Below, piece after piece: positions 58,107 through 64,000 of a stretch of 64,000 nt of DNA; the stretch's first letter is position 1, and the number at the start of each line of letters is the position of its first letter. Under the pieces are notes generated by a model, which was not told the origin of the DNA, did no database searches, and saw only the letters and a list, made by a program, of their open reading frames with translations. The stretch is from Flavobacterium fluviatile. GTDB lineage: Bacteria; Bacteroidota; Bacteroidia; Flavobacteriales; Flavobacteriaceae. The translations under genes were made by a program, and so were the position numbers. Where the stretch lies: contig NZ_JAADZW010000003.1 of the NCBI RefSeq assembly GCF_010645065.1, forward strand, positions 1 to 64,000. The letters run 5' to 3'.

Positions 58107-60107
58107 CTATTTGTAGCTTCTTTGAACTAATTTAATGTTTTCGTAATTAAGAGGTTCTTTGTGTAATACGGCGTCACTTGGTTTTCCTTTGTACTCCCAG
58201 GCTGCAACGTATGCAAAGTTGTCATCGTCACGAAGTGCTTCTCCTTCTTCTGTCTGGTATTCCTCACGGAAGTGACCACCACAAGATTCATTACGGTGTA
58301 AAGCATCTTTCGCAAACAATTCTCCTAATTCCAGGAAATCAGCAACACGGATTGCTTTTTCTAATTCCTGATTAAATTCGTTAGCGCTTCCAGGAACTTT
58401 TACATCTTTATAAAACTCTTCACGCAAAGCGGCAATTTCTTCCATAGCCTCAGCTAATCCTTTAGCATTACGGGCCATACCTACTTTATTCCACATAATT
58501 TTACCTAATTTTTTATGGAAATAATCTACAGAATGAGTTCCATTATTACTGATAAAATTATTGATCAAATCTTTTACTGATTTTTCAGCTTCAACGAATT
58601 CCGGCAAGTCTGTAGAGATTGGTCCCATTTTAATATCCGGAGCTAAATAATCTCCGATAGTGTATGGTAACACGAAATATCCATCAGCCAATCCCTGCAT
58701 CAAAGCAGAAGCTCCTAGTCTGTTTGCCCCGTGGTCAGAAAAGTTAGATTCTCCAATTGAGAAACATCCTGGAATAGTAGTCATTAAGTTATAATCAACC
58801 CAGGTTCCTCCCATTGTGTAGTGAACCGCCGGGTAAATCATCATTGGTGTTACATACGGATCTTCGTCAACGATTTTCAGGTACATTTGAAATAAGTTTC
58901 CGTATTTACTTTTAACGATGTCAGTTCCTAATTTAGTAACTAAAGTTTTATCATTTTCATTCAATCCTTTTACGTGAGCAGCTTCTTTTCCGTAACGTTC
59001 GATAGCAGCTGCAAAATCAAGATAAACTGCTTCACCCGTTTTATTAACGCCAAAACCAGCATCACATCTTTCTTTAGCCGCACGGGATGCAACGTCACGA
59101 GGAACCAGGTTACCAAAGGCAGGATATCTTCTCTCCAGAAAATAATCTCTGTCTGCTTCAGCAATATCAGTTGCTTTTTTTCTTCCCTCACGGATTGCCT
59201 GAGCATCTTCTAATTTTGCAGGAACCCAGATACGACCGTCATTACGTAACGATTCAGACATCAAAGTCAGTTTAGACTGGTGATCTCCTGAAACCGGAAT
59301 ACATGTCGGGTGAATTTGTGTGTAGCAAGGATTTGCGAAGAACGCTCCTTTTTTATGAATTTTCCACGCTGCTGTTGCGTTACTTCCCATAGCATTTGTA
59401 GAAAGGAAAAATACGTTTCCGTATCCACCTGAACCAATTACTACCGCGTGAGCAGAATGTCTTTCAATTTCTCCTGTGATTAAGTTACGAGCGATAATTC
59501 CTCTCGCTTTTCCGTCAACAACTACTAATTCGAGCATTTCATGACGGTTGTACATTTTTATTTTTCCACGGCCAATCTGACGGTTCATTGCAGAATAAGC
59601 TCCTAACAATAATTGCTGTCCGGTTTGTCCTTGTGCATAGAATGTACGTGAAACCAATGTTCCTCCAAAAGAACGGTTATCCAAGAGTCCGCCATATTCA
59701 CGAGCCAATGGCACCCCTTGAGCCACACACTGGTCAATAATATTTGCAGAAACTTCAGCCAGACGGTGAACATTTGCTTCACGTGCACGGTAGTCACCTC
59801 CTTTTACAGTATCGTAGAACAATCTGTAAACCGAGTCACCGTCACCTTTATAGTTTTTTGCCGCGTTGATACCTCCCTGTGCAGCAATAGAGTGTGCACG
59901 ACGTGGAGAATCCTGGAAGCAAAATGCTTTTACGTTATATCCTAATTCAGCCAAAGTAGCCGCAGCCGAACCTCCCGCCAAACCTGTACCAACCACGATA
60001 ATATCTAAATTACGTTTGTTAGCAGGGTTTACTAAATTAATATGATCTTTATAATTTGTCCATTTGTCCGCTATAGGACCATTTGGAATTTTTGAATCTA
60101 ATGCCAT
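58107..60107 (-). CDS. sdhA: succinate dehydrogenase / fumarate reductase flavoprotein subunit
   Basis: 666 residues. FAD-binding [22 protein letters not shown] (about 33-54); the covalent-FAD histidine in [21 protein letters not shown]; active-site segments [12 protein letters not shown] and [35 protein letters not shown]; and the C-terminal [13 protein letters not shown]. It oxidises succinate to fumarate. The length and [24 protein letters not shown] insert are typical of the Bacteroidota/epsilon type B enzyme. It starts 11 bases after sdhC. Confidence 0.97.
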   Translation of the reverse strand: MALDSKIPNGPIADKWTNYKDHINLVNPANKRNLDIIVVGTGLAGGSAAATLAELGYNVKAFCFQDSPRRAHSIAAQGGINAAKNYKGDGDSVYRLFYDTVKGGDYRAREANVHRLAEVSANIIDQCVAQGVPLAREYGGLLDNRSFGGTLVSRTFYAQGQTGQQLLLGAYSAMNRQIGRGKIKMYNRHEMLELVVVDGKARGIIARNLITGEIERHSAHAVVIGSGGYGNVFFLSTNAMGSNATAAWKIHKKGAFFANPCYTQIHPTCIPVSGDHQSKLTLMSESLRNDGRIWVPAKLEDAQAIREGRKKATDIAEADRDYFLERRYPAFGNLVPRDVASRAAKERCDAGFGVNKTGEAVYLDFAAAIERYGKEAAHVKGLNENDKTLVTKLGTDIVKSKYGNLFQMYLKIVDEDPYVTPMMIYPAVHYTMGGTWVDYNLMTTIPGCFSIGESNFSDHGANRLGASALMQGLADGYFVLPYTIGDYLAPDIKMGPISTDLPEFVEAEKSVKDLINNFISNNGTHSVDYFHKKLGKIMWNKVGMARNAKGLAEAMEEIAALREEFYKDVKVPGSANEFNQELEKAIRVADFLELGELFAKDALHRNESCGGHFREEYQTEEGEALRDDDNFAYVAAWEYKGKPSDAVLHKEPLNYENIKLVQRSYK

Positions 60108-60118
60108 TATAATTGATA

Positions 60119-60784
60119 TTAATTATTGAAATGATGAAATAAAGCGATAATTACAAAAAGAGCCGGAACCACAACTGCGAACCAGTAACCTACTTTTGCC
60201 AAAAATCTTGAATATTTGTTGTGCATCCCTACTGATTGTAAAGATGATGCAAATCCGTGCCATAAGTGAAATCCTAAAAGGATAAATGACACACAGTATA
60301 ATCCCGTACGGATCGGGTCATGAAATTTATGAACTAACTCCCCATAATATCTAGTGGCATCTGGTGCCGTACCTGCTATGTACTTATACGTAACTTCAGG
60401 AAACCAGAAATCATAAAAATGCAGTCCTAAGAATGCTAAAATAACCAATCCAGAAATAATCATGTTCCTGGAACTCCATGATGCGTTTGCAGCCCCATTG
60501 TAATTCGCATAAGCAATAGGTCTTGCAGCCCTGTTCTGAGCAGTAAGTATAAATCCCATTACAAAATGGAAAATTACTCCGATTGCCAAAATTGGCTGCA
60601 TTACAAACTGTATTAGCGGATTGTAACCCATAAAGTGTGAAGCCTCGTTAAAAACGTCTTCACTAATAACAGAAATGAAGTTTAAGGTAACATGCAGCGC
60701 TAAAAACGTGATTAAGAATATTCCCGAAAGAGCCATAGCTACTTTCTTTAAGATGGAAGCATTCAATAGTGCAGATTGTGCCAT
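60119..60784 (-). CDS. sdhC: succinate dehydrogenase cytochrome b subunit
   Basis: 221 residues with five membrane helices, the type B single-anchor form (no SdhD needed). Histidines likely to bind the two hemes b lie in [35 protein letters not shown] and [12 protein letters not shown]. It anchors complex II in the inner membrane and passes electrons to menaquinone. First gene of the sdhCAB operon, with promoter TATTTTTG at 60818-60825. Confidence 0.95.
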   Translation of the reverse strand: MAQSALLNASILKKVAMALSGIFLITFLALHVTLNFISVISEDVFNEASHFMGYNPLIQFVMQPILAIGVIFHFVMGFILTAQNRAARPIAYANYNGAANASWSSRNMIISGLVILAFLGLHFYDFWFPEVTYKYIAGTAPDATRYYGELVHKFHDPIRTGLYCVSFILLGFHLWHGFASSLQSVGMHNKYSRFLAKVGYWFAVVVPALFVIIALFHHFNN

Positions 60785-60817
60785 AAGTGTTTAAGTAGTT
60801 TTGTTTTAAAAATTAGG

Positions 60818-60825
60818 CAAAAATA
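60818..60825 (-). promoter_or_regulatory. -7 promoter element TATTTTTG for sdhCAB
   Basis: An exact TAnnTTTG match on the minus strand. A TTG at 60846-60848 lies 20 bases upstream as a possible -33 contact. Confidence 0.6.
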
Positions 60826-60883
60826 ACTCAAATACACGTCAACTACAACCATTTCGCTGTTATTTATAATGATTTTAAAATAG

Positions 60884-60907
60884 ACTACGTATACGTAGTT
60901 TTACGTA
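60884..60907. promoter_or_regulatory. TACGTA palindrome cluster between sdhC and the HMG-CoA synthase gene
   Basis: The perfect 16-base palindrome ACTACGTATACGTAGT (60884-60899) contains two adjacent TACGTA units; a third TACGTA is at 60902-60907. It is a likely regulator site, placed about 60 bases upstream of the sdh promoter. Confidence 0.5.
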
Positions 60908-61146
60908 TAAAAATAACAGATTACGCATTAAATTATTATAAAAATTTTCAAATGTATAATTAAGTCGATTTTATTTCAGAAAATATGCATCGCATAAAAA
61001 ATAACAAAACTTTACTAAATTATTATTTTACTTCAACTTTCGTACTCTATTTTACAAAAGTGCTATTAGCCTGTAATTTTATATTCCTAAAAAATTGCCA
61101 TTCCATTCTAATAACTTTACCTTTACCGCCTTCAAAAAAAATGAGA

Positions 61147-62508
61147 ATGAAAACAGGAATTGATGCTATTTCTTTTGATGTAGCCAACATACATTTACCC
61201 ATAAAAACATTGGCGAATGCCAGAAATATTGAACCGGAAAAACTGGAAAAAGGTCTCGGATTATTAAAAATGACTTTCCCGGACGTTCATCAGGACGCCG
61301 TAGTTTTTGGAGCAAATGCTTTAACAAAACTGATCATTGACAATAAAATCAACCTAAACGAAATAAGCAGAATCTATGTTGGGACCGAAAGCGGCATTGA
61401 CAGTTCGAAACCAATAGCTTCTTATCTGATTAGTCTAATGGAGCACAAATTTGGAGAAGATGCCTTGGCTGAATGCGACGTTGTCGATTTTACCTTCGCT
61501 TGTATTGGCGGTGTTGATGCCGTGCAGAACTGTTTGGATTTTGTAAAACTGAATCCATCTAAAAAAGCAATTGTAGTTACTTCTGATTTTGCAAAATATG
61601 ATTTGAATTCCGGCGGAGAATACACTCAGGGCGCCGGAGCCGTTGCAATGCTAATCTCAGCTAATCCAAAAATTATTGCTTTTGATGATAACTGGGCAAC
61701 AAGTACAAAAGGTGTTTTTGATTTCTTTAAACCATACAGAAGCATTTCAAAAGAAGCCATTACACAAAATTCAAACAACGATTCCTGGTTTGACAATTTA
61801 GAAGCCGAAATCGAAATCCATAAAGACCAGCCGGTTTTTGATGGTCAATATTCCAATCAGTGTTATATGGATCGTACGCGCAATGCTTACTTTTCATTCA
61901 AAAAATTAAAAAATACTACCGAAACTTTATACAACACCTGGCATAGTATCGTAATGCATTTGCCATATTCTTTTCAGGGACGCAGAATGTTGTCTGAAAT
62001 TTATGCTTTAGACAGCGCCGAAAAAATTATTGCCGATGATATTGTGCCAGCCGATTATCAGGCAAAAATTAAAGAAGTGGCAAAATCTGATGATTACAGA
62101 AGTTTTGTTACCGAGAAATTACAGCCTGCAGAATTGGCTTCTTCTTTAATTGGAAACCTTTACACTGGTTCTATTTTTATGGGATTATTATCGACTCTGG
62201 CTCATTTTTATGGCACAAACGCAGCAATTGCAGGAACTAAATTCGGTTTCTTAGCTTATGGAAGCGGATCGAAATCAAAAGTTTTCGAAGGAACCATTCA
62301 GCCGGAATGGAAATCGGCTTTAGAAAACGTGAAGCTTTTTGAAAACTTAGCAGAAAGTACAGAAATTGATTTCAATACTTACGAAAGCCTTCATAAAAAA
62401 GAGCAAAAACAAAGTGTAAGAACTCCAAAAAACGAATGGGTTTTAGACCGAATCGAAAAAGAGATTCCAACTTTAATCGGAGCTCGCTATTATAAATGGG
62501 TGGATTAA
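61147..62508 (+). CDS. hydroxymethylglutaryl-CoA synthase
   Basis: Condenses acetyl-CoA with acetoacetyl-CoA to HMG-CoA, probably for the mevalonate pathway. 453 residues from the ATG at 61147 (MKTGIDAISFDVANIHLP); an ATG at 61141 is also possible. Thiolase-fold motifs: the catalytic Glu in FPDVHQDAVVF-proximal NAL region is not certain by eye, but the nucleophile Cys119 in VVDFTFACIGG, TSDFAKY, GGEYTQGAGAVAML and the acyl-CoA site YGSGSKSKVFEG are clear. No other mevalonate gene is in the window. The long upstream extension of this frame has no homology-like features. Confidence 0.93.
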   Translation: MKTGIDAISFDVANIHLPIKTLANARNIEPEKLEKGLGLLKMTFPDVHQDAVVFGANALTKLIIDNKINLNEISRIYVGTESGIDSSKPIASYLISLMEHKFGEDALAECDVVDFTFACIGGVDAVQNCLDFVKLNPSKKAIVVTSDFAKYDLNSGGEYTQGAGAVAMLISANPKIIAFDDNWATSTKGVFDFFKPYRSISKEAITQNSNNDSWFDNLEAEIEIHKDQPVFDGQYSNQCYMDRTRNAYFSFKKLKNTTETLYNTWHSIVMHLPYSFQGRRMLSEIYALDSAEKIIADDIVPADYQAKIKEVAKSDDYRSFVTEKLQPAELASSLIGNLYTGSIFMGLLSTLAHFYGTNAAIAGTKFGFLAYGSGSKSKVFEGTIQPEWKSALENVKLFENLAESTEIDFNTYESLHKKEQKQSVRTPKNEWVLDRIEKEIPTLIGARYYKWVD

Positions 62509-62539
62509 ATTAATTTTCAATCCAAAAAATCCAAATTCC

Positions 62540-62576
62540 AAAAAACCGAAGTTTATTAATTCTTCGGTTTTTTTTA
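62540..62576. terminator. terminator after the HMG-CoA synthase gene
   Basis: A perfect 12-base stem, AAAAAACCGAAG (62540-62551) / CTTCGGTTTTTT (62562-62573), then a T-run. It also serves the minus-strand gene that ends at 62592. Confidence 0.85.
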
Positions 62577-62591
62577 TATCAGGACTTTCTA

Positions 62592-63050
62592 TTAAATCAT
62601 TTTTGATAATTCGACCTCAAGTTTATCAAAGTTCTCTTCGTTTTTATCTACTACATAGGGTTTCAGTTTATTGCATTCTTCAGGCGTGTCAAAAATCATT
62701 TTAAAAACAATTTTAGTTTGATTATCTGAAACCTTTTCAAATGATACTGCTACCTGAAAAAGTGGTTTCGAATGGCGTTTCCAGCTTAGAAAACTGGGCT
62801 TTTCAACTTTTAGAAATTCACACTCATTTGCATAATTTCCTTTATCAGGTCCGTGCATAATGAAACTCCATTTTCCGCCGGGACGCAAATCAAATTCATT
62901 GAATGTATTGGTAAAGCCTTTTGGACCCCACCAGTTTTTTAAATGTTCCGGTTCTGTCCAGGCCGAATAAACAAGTTCCTGTGCGAAATTTACAATTCTG
63001 TTTGATACAATTTCGTTTTCGGGTTTTGCTGAAATATTATCTGATGCCAT
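62592..63050 (-). CDS. SRPBCC (AHSA1-like) domain protein
   Basis: 152 residues with the Bet v 1/AHSA1 pattern: NRIVNFAQELVYSAWTEPEHLKNWWGPKGFTNTFNEFDLRPGGKWSFIMHGPDKGNY, then KIVFKMIFDTPEECNKLK. W-W-G-P and P-G-G-x-W are signature elements. These are small cytoplasmic hydrophobic-cavity proteins without a fixed biochemical role. A single gene, preceded by the palindromic repeat copy B. Confidence 0.88.
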   Translation of the reverse strand: MASDNISAKPENEIVSNRIVNFAQELVYSAWTEPEHLKNWWGPKGFTNTFNEFDLRPGGKWSFIMHGPDKGNYANECEFLKVEKPSFLSWKRHSKPLFQVAVSFEKVSDNQTKIVFKMIFDTPEECNKLKPYVVDKNEENFDKLEVELSKMI

Positions 63051-63094
63051 ATTTTTATTGTTTAACTATTATTACCATTGGAGTAAAATGAAGT

Positions 63095-63156
63095 GTCGGG
63101 CTGAGCGGAGTCGAAGCACCTCAAGGTTAAAAGCCTTCGACTCCGCTCAGGATGAC
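63095..63156. repeat. GAGCGGAGTCGA inverted repeat, copy B
   Basis: Arms 63095-63116 and 63135-63156 pair over 22 bases with three mismatches (GTCGGGCTGAGCGGAGTCGA versus its complement). Same element class as copy A at 10937-11007. It lies between two minus-strand genes. Confidence 0.8.
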
Positions 63157-63252
63157 ATTATTACCTAAATTAAATGCCATTTTAAACTCAATTTTACAGT
63201 TGTTGATCTCTTTCGTGACAAAATTAATTTTACATTGATTCCATCTAATAAA

Positions 63253-63987
63253 TCATTCATTTATAAAAGAAACCATTCCGTTTAAAGTTTCTTTTTGCTG
63301 CTGCTCTCTACTAATTGTCGCTTTATCATCTCCCAATTGAAAACCATAATAACCAAACTGACAATGGTTTGCTCCTTCTATCTTTATAAATCTTGCAGTC
63401 TTGGGCAATTTCGATTTGTTTTTCATAATGAACCCTTCATCTGCCACACCGTCTTTTGAACCGTAAATTTTTAAGATTGGGATTTGGGCATCTACCAGAG
63501 AAATATCCCGTGGATGCGAAGTTCCGATCAATATCAGTTTATCAATTAAATCCGGATTTTCATACACAAACTGAGCTGCCATTTTTCCGCCCTGCGAATG
63601 TCCTGCGAGAATGTAAGTTTTAGAATCATCATCAAGAAGATGTAAGTCTTTAGGTTTATTATATCCTTTTGAAGCAAGTCGCCATGGCATTTTTATCAAA
63701 TAGACCATCATGTTTTGATCAGCCAGTTTTCTGCAAAGCGGAACGTAAGCTTCTGTTTCCACCATTGCACCCGGATAAAAAATAACAACATTTTTAAATT
63801 CTTTTTTAGGCGTAAATAAATAATAATCAGAAGCATCTTCTACATTCATCAAATCATTGCTTTGCAGAAAAGACTTGTCCACACCATCAGACTCATAGGA
63901 ATAAAACAGCCAAATGGTAAACAGTATACCTGTTGCAATCCAGATTGTTTTTAAAATCCTTTTTAACTTCCATCTTTTTGCTGCCAT
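63253..63987 (-). CDS. membrane-anchored alpha/beta hydrolase
   Basis: About 244 residues from the ATG at 63987 (MAAKRWKLKR); an ATG at 63993 would add two. A basic start and one membrane helix (about 11-30, IWIATGILFTIWLFY), then an alpha/beta-hydrolase domain: oxyanion region IFYPGAMVETEAY, nucleophile elbow LAGHSQGGKMAAQF (Ser about 132), acid in KIYGSKDGVADE and base in IEGANHCQFGYYG. The substrate is unknown. The gene lies fully inside the window, with its start near the right edge. Confidence 0.88.
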   Translation of the reverse strand: MAAKRWKLKRILKTIWIATGILFTIWLFYSYESDGVDKSFLQSNDLMNVEDASDYYLFTPKKEFKNVVIFYPGAMVETEAYVPLCRKLADQNMMVYLIKMPWRLASKGYNKPKDLHLLDDDSKTYILAGHSQGGKMAAQFVYENPDLIDKLILIGTSHPRDISLVDAQIPILKIYGSKDGVADEGFIMKNKSKLPKTARFIKIEGANHCQFGYYGFQLGDDKATISREQQQKETLNGMVSFINE

Positions 63988-64000
63988 ATTCAATTGATGT

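Larger units (their letters stand above)
60785..61146. other. 362-base divergent spacer between sdhC and the HMG-CoA synthase gene
   Basis: It holds the sdh promoter, the TACGTA palindrome and AT-rich leader DNA. A frame open upstream of 61141 codes only for hydrophobic low-complexity sequence with no family match, so I treat it as non-coding. Confidence 0.7.

Noticed and set aside
60985..61140. A 52-codon upstream extension of the HMG-CoA synthase frame with hydrophobic character
   Set aside because: It is low-complexity, unlike the family N-terminus, and the natural start MKTGIDAISFD lies at 61147. It is treated as spacer.

Overview
The window looks like chromosome from a Flavobacterium-like member of the Bacteroidota. 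The support is: AT-rich DNA; many promoters with the Bacteroidota -7 element TAnnTTTG and few Shine-Dalgarno sites; a type IX secretion (T9SS) C-terminal sorting domain; a three-subunit SdhCAB of the Bacteroidota type; PepSY-like secreted proteins; a probable PID-CTERM tail; and the conserved block pdxA / yceD-rpmF-fabH-accB-accC next to ribE. No prophage, insertion sequence, CRISPR array or rRNA operon was seen, so most of the window is ordinary core genome with small accessory islands.

Layout. 1-8.4 kb: SMR exporter, RND/MMPL protein, asnS, rpoN (sigma-54), a PIN-type toxin-antitoxin pair and thymidine kinase. 8.5-16.8 kb: acidic hypothetical, rsmI, HopJ-like protein, recJ, MFS exporter, LpxH-like hydrolase, QueD, enoyl-CoA hydratase. 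16.9-19.1 kb: tRNA-Ala(GGC), small hypotheticals, a RelE/ParE-like toxin facing its probable antitoxin tail to tail, and a YegP-like protein. 19.1-22 kb: an overlapping FAD oxidoreductase - mtgA - lpxR-like operon. 22.2-29.4 kb: S9 peptidase, a hybrid histidine kinase convergent with a sigma-54-dependent response regulator, then four tandem PepSY-like genes. 29.9-36.9 kb: OmpA-type porin, leucine-rich repeat protein, a T9SS-targeted PhoX-like protein with an internal tandem duplication, and a di-heme peroxidase. 37-43 kb: the fatty-acid, L32, PdxA and RibE block, a probable PID-CTERM protein and a CAT-anticodon tRNA. 43.3-49.8 kb: methylmalonyl-CoA epimerase, two overlapping exported proteins of unknown function, an Ig-like lipoprotein and an omega-amidase-like nitrilase. 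49.9-57.2 kb: a catabolic island. 57.3-64 kb: sdhCAB, HMG-CoA synthase, an SRPBCC protein and an alpha/beta hydrolase.

The most interesting unit is the island at 49.9-57.2 kb. A GntP-family permease (the family that holds the D-serine permease DsdX), a RidA enamine deaminase, a PLP enzyme with the H-x-C metal pair of D-serine dehydratase, and a renal-type dipeptidase form one tight operon. A DeoR repressor gene follows, and a GH20 hexosaminidase with a PA14 domain is divergent from it. The same 16-base motif, GCATTTTTTTTGCAAA or close variants, lies upstream of both the permease operon and the hexosaminidase gene, which suggests one regulon. My reading is a pathway that turns D-residue-containing cell-wall or glycopeptide fragments into pyruvate and amino sugars. 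This is inference.

Other points: the second toxin-antitoxin pair is convergent and each gene has its own promoter; two classes of dispersed palindromic elements occur; several intergenic spacers are built of short repeated words that fold back on themselves; and seven gene starts are corrected from promoter position or codon type.
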